DNA from: Thermovorax subterraneus
Lineage (GTDB): Bacteria; Bacillota; Thermosediminibacteria; Thermosediminibacterales; Thermosediminibacteraceae
DNA: 60,060 bases
Assembly: GCA_021608145.1 (NCBI GenBank)
Contig: JAKIHM010000014.1
Location: forward strand, 1-60,060
Direction of reading: 5' to 3'
The position numbers and the translations under genes were made by a program. Below, in pieces: positions 15,432 to 25,043 of the stretch; positions within the stretch are counted from its first letter, which is position 1, and each line of letters begins with the position of its first letter. The notes beneath the pieces were generated by a model. The model was given only the letters and a program-made list of their open reading frames with translations, was not told where the DNA came from and searched no databases.

Positions 15432-16769
15432 TCAAATTTTATGTTTTTTCTTCAATTTTTCCAGGAACTCCTTTCGTTCCTTAAAACCCTTCTCCATGCC
15501 CTGATCAGTGGGGATGTAATACTCCCTGCCTCTTAAATTCTCGGGGAGGCAATCCATATCGGCTATTTTGTCCTCGTAATCGTGGGCGTATTTGTAGCCC
15601 CTGCCGTAACCCAGTTCCTCCATGAGCCTGGTGGGGGCGTTTCTGAGGTGCATCGGCACTCCTTGAGCTAGAGTTTCCAGAGCATCCTTTCTCGCCCTGT
15701 TATATCCCGTATAAAGGGAATTGGATTTCGGCGCAAGGGCAAGATACACCGCAGCCTGGGCAAGATTTACGCTGCATTCCGGCATACCTATAAAATGCGC
15801 AGCCTGGTATGCCGCTACAGCCTGCTCCAGTGCTTTGGGGTCCGCAAGGCCCACGTCTTCGGAAGCAAATCGAATCATGCGCCTTGCTACATACAAGGGG
15901 TCTTCCCCCGCCTCCAGCATCCGGGCAAGCCAGTACAACGCCGCATCGCTGTCGCTGTTTCTAAGGGATTTGTGGAAGGCAGAAATCAGGTTGTAATGTT
16001 CCTCTCCCTTTTTATCGTAAAGGAGAGCCTTTCTCTGAAATGCTTCTTTCAGCACCCCTTCGGTTATACATAAGGTCCCCTTTTCATCGGGCACCGCACT
16101 GAAAGCAGCGATTTCCAAGGTGTTCAAGGCAATCCGGGCATCGCCATCGGCAAAATTCGCTATTTTGTAGAGCAGTTGGTCTTCAATCAGTATTTTCAGT
16201 TTTCCAAGACCTCTTTCTTCATCAAAAAGGGCTCTCTTCAGCAATACCACTAAGTCATCGGGAGAAAGGGGGTTCAGGACAAATACTTTCATCCGGGAAA
16301 GGAGGGCGGAATTAAGTTCGAAGGAAGGGTTTTCCGTGGTAGCTCCGATTAAGATAATATCTCCCTTCTCCACATAGGGGAGAAAAGCATCCTGCTGGGA
16401 TTTGTTAAACCTGTGAATCTCATCTATAAAAATGAGGGTCCTCTGGCCATACCTTCGGCGCTCCTTTGCTTCTTTCATGATTTCCTTTACTTCATTGATC
16501 CCCGAAAGCACGGCGCTGAAATTTACAAATCTCGCTCCTGTTTTATTGGCTATCAGCATGGCCAATGTGGTCTTCCCCACCCCCGGCGGACCCCAGAGTA
16601 TCATGGAAGTGAGCTGGTCGCTTTCTATTAATTTTCTGAGTATCCTGCCTTTCCCTAAAAGGTGTTCCTGGCCCACGAATTCATCTAAGCTCCTCGGGCG
16701 CATCCTGTCGGCCAGAGGGGCGTTTTTTTTAATTTCACCGTCAAATAGCGAACCCTGTTCTAATTCCAT
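15432..16769 (-). CDS. rarA: Replication-associated recombination protein RarA (AAA+ ATPase)
   Basis: A 445-residue AAA+ ATPase of the MgsA/RarA family, a clamp-loader-related protein acting at stalled forks. [20 protein letters not shown] is the family's opening motif. Walker A is GPPGVGKTT, Walker B is [10 protein letters not shown], sensor 1 is [11 protein letters not shown], and the C-terminal tetramerisation region includes [18 protein letters not shown]. It is full length. The ATG has GAAGGTG upstream. The acylphosphatase gene precedes it by 19 bp, suggesting a short transcription unit. Confidence 0.93.
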   Translation of the reverse strand: MELEQGSLFDGEIKKNAPLADRMRPRSLDEFVGQEHLLGKGRILRKLIESDQLTSMILWGPPGVGKTTLAMLIANKTGARFVNFSAVLSGINEVKEIMKEAKERRRYGQRTLIFIDEIHRFNKSQQDAFLPYVEKGDIILIGATTENPSFELNSALLSRMKVFVLNPLSPDDLVVLLKRALFDEERGLGKLKILIEDQLLYKIANFADGDARIALNTLEIAAFSAVPDEKGTLCITEGVLKEAFQRKALLYDKKGEEHYNLISAFHKSLRNSDSDAALYWLARMLEAGEDPLYVARRMIRFASEDVGLADPKALEQAVAAYQAAHFIGMPECSVNLAQAAVYLALAPKSNSLYTGYNRARKDALETLAQGVPMHLRNAPTRLMEELGYGRGYKYAHDYEDKIADMDCLPENLRGREYYIPTDQGMEKGFKERKEFLEKLKKKHKI

Positions 16770-16788
16770 CGTTATTCACCTTCCAAAT

Positions 16789-17064
16789 TTAAAATGCAAT
16801 TTCAAACCTCCTGTACTTCCCTTCCCAGTCTGACCATTCTAGCTCAACATTTTCCACCCTCGCCCATCTAATTCCCGTTTTTATGTATTCTATCAAATCA
16901 TTTATAAGTTCTTCTTCCCCTTCTGCTACCATTTCTACGCTACCGTCGGGGAGGTTTTTCACAAAACCTACAAGTCCAAGCTCCGAAGCCTTTTTTTGAA
17001 CCTGATATCTGAGGCCTACACCCTGCACAAGGCCGTAAATCATAGCCCGGACTTTTCTCTTCAT
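16789..17064 (-). CDS. acyP: Acylphosphatase
   Basis: A 91-residue enzyme that hydrolyses acyl phosphates. GLVQGVGLRYQVQKKASELGLVGFVKNLPDGSVEMVAEG contains the phosphate-binding loop, with the catalytic Arg in GLRYQ and the Asn in KNLPDG. The length matches the family. It lies just upstream of rarA on the same strand. Confidence 0.93.
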   Translation of the reverse strand: MKRKVRAMIYGLVQGVGLRYQVQKKASELGLVGFVKNLPDGSVEMVAEGEEELINDLIEYIKTGIRWARVENVELEWSDWEGKYRRFEIAF

Positions 17065-17193
17065 AAAATCCCTCCAAACATCTTTTTGTTTGATTATACA
17101 TAAAAGATTAACTTATTGCAAGGCAAGCAGGATTTATGCGCGAGTTATAGAATTATTATTTTTGCATCGAAAATAAAAATATCCAAACAAAAT

Positions 17194-17273
17194 GAGCACC
17201 TTAATACCGCCTGCTGGGAATAGGTGTTCATTCAAATGGCGGTTTATAAATATCCCAGCCTCGGGCTGTTTTT
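17194..17273 (+). promoter_or_regulatory. Structured leader RNA of ltaE with overlapping terminator (second copy of the unknown motif)
   Basis: Stem GAGCACCT/AGGTGTTC (17194-17201 with 17222-17229) has a loop holding CCGCC-T-GCTGGGA (17207-17219). CCGCC can pair with GGCGG (17238-17242). GCTGGGA can pair with TCCCAGC (17253-17259) after the 10-nt spacer TTTATAAATA. The 3' strand of that pairing is shared with the hairpin CAGCC-TCG-GGCTG followed by TTTTT (17256-17273), an intrinsic terminator. Pseudoknot formation would prevent termination, an ON-switch layout. The ligand is unknown. Confidence 0.65.
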
Positions 17274-17299
17274 GCAGCTTGAGCAAAAGGGAAAAAGAT

Positions 17300-18343
17300 A
17301 TGGAAAAGTTCATCGATCTCAGGAGCGATACCGTAACCCTTCCCACGCAGGAGATGCGCGAGGCCATGTACCGAGCCGAAGTGGGGGATGACGTCTACGG
17401 CGAAGACCCGACGGTAAAAAGGCTGGAGGAAATGGCTGCCGAAATCACCGGGAAGGAAGCGGCCATGTTTGTAACCAGCGGCACCCAGGGCAACCAGGTA
17501 TCGATAATGACCCACACCCATCCTGGCGATGAAATTATCTTGGAAGAAAAAAGCCACATCTTCACCTACGAAGTTGGGGGCATAGGTTACCTTGCGGGGG
17601 TGCAGGCCAGGACCATACAGGGGAAAAAGGGCGTCATGGACCCCTCCGACATAGAGGCCGCCATAAGGGAGGATGACATACATTTTCCGAAAACCAGTCT
17701 GATCTGCGTGGAAAACACCCACAACAGGGCGGGCGGTACCGTGATCCCCCTCGATGTTCTGAAAAGGACCTACGAAATTGCCCAAAATCACGGCATACCG
17801 GTTCACATGGACGGGGCCAGGATCTTCAATGCCGCTACTTACCTCGGCGTCCCCGTAAAGGAAATTGCAAAATACGCCGACAGCGTGATGTTTTGCCTTT
17901 CTAAAGGCCTCTGTGCCCCTGTAGGTTCCATCGTAGCTGGCAGCAGAGAATTTATAAAGAAAGCTAGAAAATTCAGGAAGATGCTGGGCGGCGGGCTGCG
18001 CCAGGCCGGGTTTCTCGCCGCCGCCGGGATAGTCGCCCTTGAAAAGATGGCGGGAAGGCTGAAAGAAGATCACGAAAACGCAATGCTCCTTGCCGAAGGC
18101 TTAAATGCCATTCCGGGCATTTTTATCGACATGGAAACAGTCCAGACCAATATCGTAATCTGCGACATATCCGGTCTTAAAATAAACGCCAGTGAGTTCG
18201 CAAAAAGGCTCTTAAAAAAGGGAATAAAAATTAACGGGGGTTCGGGATATTTAGTCCGGTTTGTCACTCATTACGGTATAGAAAAAGATGATATTTTAAG
18301 GACCATAAAGGCCGTAAAGGAAGTAGCCGAGGAAATTTTATAA
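17300..18343 (+). CDS. ltaE: Low-specificity L-threonine aldolase
   Basis: A PLP enzyme of about 347 residues that cleaves threonine or allo-threonine to glycine and acetaldehyde. [20 protein letters not shown] and [11 protein letters not shown] are the canonical N-terminus, ENTHNRAGG and [11 protein letters not shown] are active-site blocks, and the PLP lysine is in [13 protein letters not shown] start at the ATG at 17300. An upstream in-frame ATG at 17192 would place the leader hairpins inside the protein. A PP-loop gene follows after 14 bp, so they are probably co-transcribed. Confidence 0.92.
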   Translation: MEKFIDLRSDTVTLPTQEMREAMYRAEVGDDVYGEDPTVKRLEEMAAEITGKEAAMFVTSGTQGNQVSIMTHTHPGDEIILEEKSHIFTYEVGGIGYLAGVQARTIQGKKGVMDPSDIEAAIREDDIHFPKTSLICVENTHNRAGGTVIPLDVLKRTYEIAQNHGIPVHMDGARIFNAATYLGVPVKEIAKYADSVMFCLSKGLCAPVGSIVAGSREFIKKARKFRKMLGGGLRQAGFLAAAGIVALEKMAGRLKEDHENAMLLAEGLNAIPGIFIDMETVQTNIVICDISGLKINASEFAKRLLKKGIKINGGSGYLVRFVTHYGIEKDDILRTIKAVKEVAEEIL

Positions 18344-18357
18344 TACGGGAGGAAGGC

Positions 18358-19083
18358 ATGAACAGGAACTTCGGAAAATGGTTTCTCACAAGGGTCAAAA
18401 AAGCCATCATCGATTACAACATGATAGAAAACGGCGACAGAATTGCTGTGGGAGTCTCCGGCGGCAAGGATTCGTCGGCTCTGCTCTTCATCCTAGACCT
18501 TTTGAGGAAATATTCGCCCTGGAAGTTCGACATAATTGCAGTAAACGTGGATCTAGGGTGGGAGATGGACCTTGCTCCGGTCATAGATTTCTGCAGGCAA
18601 AGGGATATTCCATTCGAAATGGTGAAGACTGACATAGCCCGGGTGGTCTTCGATATAAGAAAGGAACCAAATCCATGTTCTTTATGTTCCAGGATGAGGC
18701 GGGGCGCATTAGACAGCGCCGCTGTAGCATTGGGGTGTAACAAAGTGGCTCTCGCCCACCACGCCGACGACCTCATAGAGACCCTCTTTCTGAACCTGAT
18801 TTTTACCGGGCGCTTTGAAACGTTCGAGCCAAAGACATACTTGTCCCGCAAAAATGTCACTTTGATAAGGCCGCTGATTTATCTTAGCGAAAAAACCGTA
18901 AAGTCCATAGTCAAGTCCCAGAATCTTCCCATCATAGAAAGCTCCTGCCCGGCTTCGGGCAAAACAAAGCGCGAGGAGATGGGAAGGGTGCTAGACTTAA
19001 TGGACCAAATTTTTCCTAAAGCCAGGGAAAATATCCTCGCAGCCATAAGGCGTAGGGATTTTTTCCAGGAAAAAGCTGAATAA
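18358..19083 (+). CDS. TtcA-like PP-loop tRNA thiolation ATPase
   Basis: A 241-residue N-type ATP pyrophosphatase. The PP-loop is VGVSGGKDSSAL (about 32-43). Cysteines in NPCSLCSRMRRG (CxxC) and in SSCPASG match the Fe-S ligands of TtcA-type enzymes, which 2-thiolate cytidine 32 of tRNA. AHHADDLIETLFLN is the other conserved block. Assignment to TtcA rather than another TtcA/TtuA-type enzyme is by pattern only. A GGAGG lies just upstream of the ATG. The gene ends before a strong terminator. Confidence 0.8.
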   Translation: MNRNFGKWFLTRVKKAIIDYNMIENGDRIAVGVSGGKDSSALLFILDLLRKYSPWKFDIIAVNVDLGWEMDLAPVIDFCRQRDIPFEMVKTDIARVVFDIRKEPNPCSLCSRMRRGALDSAAVALGCNKVALAHHADDLIETLFLNLIFTGRFETFEPKTYLSRKNVTLIRPLIYLSEKTVKSIVKSQNLPIIESSCPASGKTKREEMGRVLDLMDQIFPKARENILAAIRRRDFFQEKAE

Positions 19084-19093
19084 GAAGCAGAAC

Positions 19094-19134
19094 AAAAACC
19101 GGCTGGCAGTAAAAATCGTCCCAGCCGGTTTTTA
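19094..19134 (+). terminator. Intrinsic terminator after the ttcA-like gene, probably bidirectional
   Basis: AAACCGGCTGG/CCAGCCGGTTT (19096-19106 with 19121-19131) with T-rich sequence on both strands. It sits between the plus-strand ltaE unit and the minus-strand opp operon end. Confidence 0.85.
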
Positions 19135-19152
19135 CTCTATTATATCAAGTTT

Positions 19153-20115
19153 TTAATAAAGGTGGCAAGCCACAAAGTGGTTTTTCTCCACTTCTTTGAA
19201 CTCCGGCTGCTTTTCGGTGCATACGGGCTTTGCGTGCCTGCACCTTTTTGCAAACCTGCAGCCCTCCGGAGGATTTATTGGACTCGGCACATCCCCTTCC
19301 AGCAGAATCCTCTTCTTCTTCCTTTCGGTTTCAGGGTCGGGAATCGGAATTGCCGAAAGCAGCGCCTGAGTGTACGGGTGAAGTGGGCTTTTGTGCAGGT
19401 CCTCAGACGTCGCGAGTTCCACCACCACACCCAGATACATGACCGCTATCCGGTCAGAGACGTACTTCACCATGCTGAGGTCGTGGGCTATGAAAAGATA
19501 CGTAAGCTTGAATTTTTGCTGCAGTTCCATGAGCAGGTTCACAACCTGCGCCTGTATCGAGACGTCCAGTGCGGAAATAGGCTCGTCGCAGACTATGAAC
19601 TTGGGTTCAACAGCAAGTGCCCTTGCGATACCTATTCTTTGCCTCTGCCCTCCGGAAAACTCGTGCGGGAATCTGTTAGCGTGCTCCTTGTTCAGCCCGA
19701 CCAGGTTCAAAAGCTCATATATCCTCTCGGTGCGCTCTCTGTTCTTGTAAAGGCCGTGGATGTCTATACCCTCACCTATTATGTCAGCCACAGTCATCCT
19801 GGGGTTCAACGATGCATAAGGGTCCTGGAAAATCATCTGGGCCTTGCGGTTGAACCCTCTTAGCTCCTGTCCCTGCAATTTATGCACGTTTTTTCCTTCA
19901 AAAAGCACCTCGCCTCCCGTAGGTTCGTAAAGCCTTATTACGGTCCTCCCCAATGTTGTCTTGCCGCAGCCGGACTCCCCTACGAGTCCCAGGGTTTCTC
20001 CTTCCATTATCTTAAGATTAACGTCGTCGACAGCCTTCAGCACCGCACCCCGCCCTACGTTGAAGTACTTTTTCAGATTATTTATTTCTATGAGGGCATT
20101 TTCTTGGCCTGTCAT
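19153..20115 (-). CDS. oppF: Oligopeptide ABC transporter ATP-binding protein OppF
   Basis: A 320-residue ATPase of a peptide/nickel-type ABC importer. Walker A is GESGCGKTT, the signature is [16 protein letters not shown], Walker B is [12 protein letters not shown]. The C-terminal extension contains [14 protein letters not shown], the cysteine-rich oligopeptide-ATPase domain. It partners OppD. The start overlaps the oppD stop as TAATG. Last gene of the opp operon. Substrate specificity (peptide versus other) cannot be fixed from the ATPase alone. Confidence 0.92.
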   Translation of the reverse strand: MTGQENALIEINNLKKYFNVGRGAVLKAVDDVNLKIMEGETLGLVGESGCGKTTLGRTVIRLYEPTGGEVLFEGKNVHKLQGQELRGFNRKAQMIFQDPYASLNPRMTVADIIGEGIDIHGLYKNRERTERIYELLNLVGLNKEHANRFPHEFSGGQRQRIGIARALAVEPKFIVCDEPISALDVSIQAQVVNLLMELQQKFKLTYLFIAHDLSMVKYVSDRIAVMYLGVVVELATSEDLHKSPLHPYTQALLSAIPIPDPETERKKKRILLEGDVPSPINPPEGCRFAKRCRHAKPVCTEKQPEFKEVEKNHFVACHLY

Positions 20116-21131
20116 TATAAAGTCACCCCTTTTCCTACAGGAGGTTTAACTTTCGGAGCCATGGGATGAAGCAACCAGCAAGCAGCGCTGTGGCCGTCGC
20201 TCACCGGGAAGTCCTCGGGATACTTTTCGTAGCATATCCTCATGGCGTATTCGCACCTTGCCGCAAAGGCACAGCCTACCGGAGGTGCAAAGAGATCTGG
20301 CGGAGTGCCGTCAATAGATGCCAGTCTCTTGTTCTTGTCCAATTCCGGAGTCGGAACCGACATCAAAAGGCCCCACGTATACGGATGGCGTGGGTTATAA
20401 AATATTTCGTCGAGGCTGCCGCGTTCGATTATCTTACCAGCATACATGACCAGAACCCGCTGAGCCAGATTCGCAACAACACCCAGATTATGGGTGATAA
20501 TGATGATGGCTGTGTTCAATTTTTTCTGTAAATCCCTCATCAGGTCCAAAATCTGCGCCTGTATCGTGACATCCAGAGCCGTCGTCGGTTCATCGGCAAT
20601 AAGAAGTTTCGGGTTGCAGGCTAAGGCAATTGCTATCATAGCCCGCTGTCTCATCCCGCCGCTGAACTCATGGGGGTACTGATCCACGCGTTTTTCCGCA
20701 TTGGGGATGCCGACAAGTTTTAGCATTTCAATGGCCTTTTCTCTTGCTTTGCTCGGATGCATCTTCTGGTGCTTTATTAGACCTTCCGCGATCTGGGCTC
20801 CGACCTTCATCGTCGGATTCAAAGATGTCATGGGGTCTTGAAATACCATGCTTATTTCCGAACCCCTGATGTGTTCCATTTCTTTTTCCGAAAGCTTTGT
20901 TATATCCTTCCCGTCAAATATAATTGTACCGTTTTTGATGACTCCCGGAGGCATCGGTATGAGGCGCATTATGGCCTGCATTGTAACGCTTTTCCCGCAG
21001 CCGGACTCGCCGACTACAGCCACCGTTTCGCCCCTGTCCACGTGGAAGGAAACGCCCCTTACCGCCTTAACTTCCCCTGCATAAGTTTTGAACGAAACTT
21101 GCAGGTCCTTTACTTCCAGCAGTCTTTCCAC
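20115..21131 (-). CDS. oppD: Oligopeptide ABC transporter ATP-binding protein OppD
   Basis: A 338-residue ATPase. Walker A is GESGCGKSV, the signature is [16 protein letters not shown], Walker B is [12 protein letters not shown], and the H-loop is ITHNLG. The C-terminal oligopeptide extension includes [15 protein letters not shown]. It energises import with OppF through the OppB/OppC channel. It follows oppC by 16 bp. Confidence 0.92.
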   Translation of the reverse strand: MERLLEVKDLQVSFKTYAGEVKAVRGVSFHVDRGETVAVVGESGCGKSVTMQAIMRLIPMPPGVIKNGTIIFDGKDITKLSEKEMEHIRGSEISMVFQDPMTSLNPTMKVGAQIAEGLIKHQKMHPSKAREKAIEMLKLVGIPNAEKRVDQYPHEFSGGMRQRAMIAIALACNPKLLIADEPTTALDVTIQAQILDLMRDLQKKLNTAIIIITHNLGVVANLAQRVLVMYAGKIIERGSLDEIFYNPRHPYTWGLLMSVPTPELDKNKRLASIDGTPPDLFAPPVGCAFAARCEYAMRICYEKYPEDFPVSDGHSAACWLLHPMAPKVKPPVGKGVTL

Positions 21132-21147
21132 CTTCTACACCTCCCAT

Positions 21148-22077
21148 CTAGCTGCGAAGTCTCGGGTCAAGAGCATCTCTTAAGCCGTCGCCAAGCAGGT
21201 TCAAAGAGAGCATGGTAGTGCTAATGAAAAATGCGGGAATGAAAAGCTGGTAAGGCCGTACCCTGAAACTTTGTATCCCGTAATAGGCCAGCTGCCCCCA
21301 GCTGGACTGCGGTGGCACAACCCCCAGTCCAATAAAGCTTAAAAACGCTTCGGTAAAGATCGCTGACGGAACCGACATGGTTAGGTTGACCAGAATTACC
21401 CCGAGGGCATTGGGTATCAGATGCTTAAAAATTATCCTGGCATGACTTGCGCCAAGCACTTTTGCCGCAAGCACGAATTCCTGCTCTTTGAGCTGCAATA
21501 TTTGACCTCGTACAAGCCTTGCCATATTAAGCCATCCTACAGCAATCATGGCGATTACCAAAGGCATAATCCCCTGGCCAAGGACCACCATCATCAGAAT
21601 AACGATAATCATATAAGGGATGGCATAGAGAATATCTATCGCCCTCATTATGACCATATCGACTTTGCCGCCAAAATAACCGGAAATTCCCCCTATTATA
21701 ACTCCAATTACGGCATTTAAAAAAGCGGCAAGAAAACCTATCGAAAGCGAAACCCTAGCACCCATCCATGTCCTGGCCCATAAATCCCTGCCAAGCGTGT
21801 CTGTGCCAAACCAGTGTTTCGCCGAAGGAGGTTGGTCTATTTCTTCCGTATTTGTGGTCCTGTAATCGTAGGGTGTCATATAAGGGCCCACTATGGCCAA
21901 AACGGTGTATAAAATTATTATAACAAGTCCCAGCATCGCCACCTTATTTTGCTTTAGTCTTCGCCACGCATCCTGCCAGTAGGTTATGCTGGGTCTTGCG
22001 ATAGCCTCCATCTGGCTTATATTTTTACCTACATGCTCAAACATTTCCCGGGTAATCGCATTATTAGATGTCTGCAC
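21148..22077 (-). CDS. oppC: Oligopeptide ABC transporter permease OppC
   Basis: A 309-residue permease. An N-terminal extension precedes the first TM segment (VAMLGLVIIILYTVLAIVGPYM). KHWFGTDTLGRDLWAR is the classic OppC/DppC motif before the transport domain, and the EAA loop reads AAKVLGASHARIIFKHLIPNA. It lies 12 bp after oppB. Confidence 0.92.
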   Translation of the reverse strand: MQTSNNAITREMFEHVGKNISQMEAIARPSITYWQDAWRRLKQNKVAMLGLVIIILYTVLAIVGPYMTPYDYRTTNTEEIDQPPSAKHWFGTDTLGRDLWARTWMGARVSLSIGFLAAFLNAVIGVIIGGISGYFGGKVDMVIMRAIDILYAIPYMIIVILMMVVLGQGIMPLVIAMIAVGWLNMARLVRGQILQLKEQEFVLAAKVLGASHARIIFKHLIPNALGVILVNLTMSVPSAIFTEAFLSFIGLGVVPPQSSWGQLAYYGIQSFRVRPYQLFIPAFFISTTMLSLNLLGDGLRDALDPRLRS

Positions 22078-22089
22078 CTTATCTCCTCC

Positions 22090-23007
22090 CTACTTTGCTA
22101 TTCTTATCCTAGGATCTATCAGCCCGTAAATAATATCTACGACAAAGTTTGCAGCAATCAAAAAAAGTCCATAGAAAGTAGTCATGCCGAGCACCAGCGA
22201 GTAGTCAAGATTCTGTATACCTAATACGTAGAACTTTCCAAGTCCGGGAATTGCAAAAATCTGCTCGACCACAAAAGTACCGGTGAGAAGCGTCGCGGTA
22301 ACCGGCCCTAGAACCGTGATTACCGGGAGTATTGCATTCCTCACTTGGTGCTTCCATATAATTTGAAATGGCGAAAGCCCCTTTGCTTTAGCTGTTTTTA
22401 TGAAGTCCTGGTTTACTACATCCAACATACTGGCCCTCATTAGCCTCGCCATTAACGCCAACGAACCTAAACTTAAGGCGAAGGTCGGCATAATCGTATA
22501 GGAAAAGCCCTTCCATTGGGAAACAGGTAGCAGGTTTAACTTTGTGGCAAAGACATACTGGAGAAGTGGCCCTATGACAAACGAAGGGACAGAGACTCCC
22601 ACGATTGCTATAAACATTGCAAGGTAATCCCATGTCCTGTTTCTGTTCAATGCCGCAATTATACCCAGAGTAACTCCAGCTATCGTGGCAAAAATAACCG
22701 CCCTTATCCCCAGGTCAGCCGAATAAGGAAATGCCTGCTTGATTACTTCATTGACGGTTCTGTTTTTATATCTCAACGAATAGCCGAAATCCCCTTTGAG
22801 CAAGTTCTGTAAAAATGTCACATATTGAATGTGAATGGGTTTATCTAATCCGTAATACCTCATCATATTGGCCTTTATTTCCGGTGTAACCTTTTCGCTT
22901 AAAAAAGGATCGCCGGGAAGAAGTCTAACGAGGAAAAATACTATGGTTACCAGCACCCATGCTGTTATTAATGAGACCAATAGGCGATTCAGAATATATT
23001 TGACCAA
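22090..23007 (-). CDS. oppB: Oligopeptide ABC transporter permease OppB
   Basis: A 305-residue permease with the OppB/DppB N-terminus (YILNRLLVSLITAWVLVTIVFFLVRLLPGDPF), multiple TM helices and an EAA loop (TAKAKGLSPFQIIWKHQVRNAILPV). First permease gene after the binding-protein gene, separated from it by about 135 bp that contain a hairpin. Confidence 0.92.
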   Translation of the reverse strand: MVKYILNRLLVSLITAWVLVTIVFFLVRLLPGDPFLSEKVTPEIKANMMRYYGLDKPIHIQYVTFLQNLLKGDFGYSLRYKNRTVNEVIKQAFPYSADLGIRAVIFATIAGVTLGIIAALNRNRTWDYLAMFIAIVGVSVPSFVIGPLLQYVFATKLNLLPVSQWKGFSYTIMPTFALSLGSLALMARLMRASMLDVVNQDFIKTAKAKGLSPFQIIWKHQVRNAILPVITVLGPVTATLLTGTFVVEQIFAIPGLGKFYVLGIQNLDYSLVLGMTTFYGLFLIAANFVVDIIYGLIDPRIRIAK

Positions 23008-23083
23008 ATACCTTGCACCCCCACTTCAATTTTTCTTAAATCGCATATATTTTTTTATATTTATGCATCGCCCATATTATGAT

Positions 23084-23121
23084 AATCGGAGGTATATGCA
23101 TAATCGCACATACCTCCGATT
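23084..23121 (-). terminator. Hairpin between oppA and oppB (attenuator or mRNA-stability element)
   Basis: A near-perfect inverted repeat of about 16 bp (23084-23099 with 23106-23121) directly follows the oppA stop codon. There is no good T-run, so partial termination or protection of the oppA 3' end, raising binding protein over permease, is more likely than full termination. Confidence 0.6.
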
Positions 23122-23142
23122 TATTAACTCTCAAGACTTAAT

Positions 23143-24783
23143 TTACTCTTGTACGTCAGCGTATACGAAATCGAAAGTTGCACCGATAAAGTCTGTTACT
23201 AAGCCCTTTATGCGGTCATTGCAGACCCAGGCTCTCTTTCTGAAGTATATCGGTACAATCGGCCCTTTTTCAAGTAAGAGTTTTTCGGCTTCAAACATGG
23301 CATCGGCACGCTTCTTGAAGTCAGTGGTGGTCTTGGCAAACTGTATAAGCTCGTCGTACTGCTTGTTGCTCCAACCGGTGTCGTTGTGTCTGCCGCCAGT
23401 TACCCACAGGTCAAGGTAAGTCATCGGGTCGTTGTAGTCCGGGCCCCATCCAGCAAATACCACGTCGTAATCCATCTTGGTCATGAGCTCAAGCCTCTGT
23501 TTGAATGGAACCTGCTTGACTGTCATGTTGATGCCAAGGTTTTTCTTAAGCTGGTCTTGTATAAACTCGGCAGTTAACTTGGCCCTTTGGGTATCGTCAG
23601 TCAGGTATTCAAAAGTCAGCTTAGAAGGATCGTTTATCTTAAGTTCCTTCATCGCTTTTTCAAGATATTCCTTGGCTTTTGCTACATCTGCATTCTTCGA
23701 ATAGAATTCATAAGGATATTCTTCTGCAAAGGTCTTTTCCAGGCCTGCAAGCTGCGGCAACACGTATCTTGTAGCAGGGTCAGAAACTCCCTTTAATACA
23801 GCTTTTATTAGCGCTTCGCGGTCTATTGCAAAACCTATTGCTCTCTGGAAATTCTCGTTAGCAAGCCACGGCTTACCTTCACGCTTTACGTTGAATTGCA
23901 GGTAGAATTCGGCGCCATCGTAGAAGTACTTGGCCTTTCCTTCCTTTTCCATCTGCTCTACCATTTCGGCAGGTATATATTCCCAGTCGGTCTCTCCGTT
24001 TTCAAACATCTGGAAAGCAGTGTTTGCGTCGTTTACCACGTATATGGTGACTTTATCAATCTTTACGGCATCTTTATTCCAGTAATTGGGGTTCTTCTCT
24101 AATACCAGCTCCTGTTCATGCTTCCATTCCTTCAAGATGAATGGGCCATTGTAAAGGAGCTTGTCGGCATCTGCTGCAAATTTTTCTCCCATCTGTTCCA
24201 CAAAGTCTTTTCTCACGGGCATGAAGGAAATGAAGCTGAGGAGGCTTTCAAAGTACTTAACCGGCACTTTCAATTTAATCTGGAGCGTCTTTTCGTCTAA
24301 GGCTTTTACTCCTATCTGGTTCGGATCGGTTATCTTTTTGGTATTATATTCTTCGCCGTTTACAATATAGTAACCCTGAAAAGCATATTCGGATGCTGTA
24401 TTCGGGTCCAGTAACCTCTTTATTGCATATTCGAAATCATAAGCGGTTACGGGTTTACCATCGCTCCACTTGGCATCCCTCAAGTGGAAGGTGTAGGTCG
24501 TCTTGTCTTCAGAGACTTCCCACTTTTCGGCCATACCGGGCTGTACCTGGCCGTTGTGTACTCTTACGAGACCTTCAAAAATATGGTGACCGACGAGAAT
24601 AGCGTAAGTGTCCGTCGCCTTTTGCGGGTCAAGGCTTGGCACTTCGGCACCAATCGTAAAAGCGATTTCCTTTGCCTTATTTTGCTGTCCTCCTTGCTGC
24701 TGGCTACCCTGCTGGCCGCATCCCGCTAGTAAGCCAGCAACCAGCACCAGCGCTAAAACTACTGCTAGACTTTTCTTAAGCAT
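23143..24783 (-). CDS. oppA: Oligopeptide ABC transporter substrate-binding lipoprotein OppA
   Basis: A 546-residue extracellular lipoprotein. The signal peptide ends in the lipobox LLAGC with C22, followed by a Gln/Gly-rich linker. The SBP_bac_5 fold is shown by GAEVPSLDPQKATDTYAILVGHHIFEGLV and SEDKTTYTFHLRDAKWSDGKPVTAYDFEYA. It captures oligopeptides for OppBCDF. First gene of the operon. The 260-bp upstream region is AT-rich with no promoter I can assign confidently. Confidence 0.92.
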   Translation of the reverse strand: MLKKSLAVVLALVLVAGLLAGCGQQGSQQQGGQQNKAKEIAFTIGAEVPSLDPQKATDTYAILVGHHIFEGLVRVHNGQVQPGMAEKWEVSEDKTTYTFHLRDAKWSDGKPVTAYDFEYAIKRLLDPNTASEYAFQGYYIVNGEEYNTKKITDPNQIGVKALDEKTLQIKLKVPVKYFESLLSFISFMPVRKDFVEQMGEKFAADADKLLYNGPFILKEWKHEQELVLEKNPNYWNKDAVKIDKVTIYVVNDANTAFQMFENGETDWEYIPAEMVEQMEKEGKAKYFYDGAEFYLQFNVKREGKPWLANENFQRAIGFAIDREALIKAVLKGVSDPATRYVLPQLAGLEKTFAEEYPYEFYSKNADVAKAKEYLEKAMKELKINDPSKLTFEYLTDDTQRAKLTAEFIQDQLKKNLGINMTVKQVPFKQRLELMTKMDYDVVFAGWGPDYNDPMTYLDLWVTGGRHNDTGWSNKQYDELIQFAKTTTDFKKRADAMFEAEKLLLEKGPIVPIYFRKRAWVCNDRIKGLVTDFIGATFDFVYADVQE

Positions 24784-25009
24784 TAAATCCCCTCCCAGAT
24801 TTGCCTACATTTTTTTAATTGAGCAAATTGCTTTTCCTATTTGGTTTTTCTTATTCCTCAACCCCCCCTTCAAAAACAATCAAAATTTTTTTAAATTACT
24901 CTTTCTATAAAAAGCCTTTTAGCCTCCGCTAGAATATATATTCTTCAACGAAAACAAAAATCCTTCTTTTTAGTGACAACCCGTTTACTCCAATTTTTAC
25001 AACTATTAT

Positions 25010-25038
25010 ATAAAGCCCCAGCCTTAAGGGCAGGGGCT
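25010..25038 (-). terminator. Probable terminator of gatCAB
   Basis: AGCCCC/GGGGCT (25014-25019 with 25033-25038), with further internal pairing, lies just after the gatB stop and is followed on the minus strand by TTTATATAA. The T-run is weak. Confidence 0.6.
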
Positions 25039-25043
25039 CACGG

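Noticed and set aside
17228-18073. Long minus-strand frame opposite ltaE
   Set aside because: Antisense shadow of a clearly conserved threonine aldolase gene.
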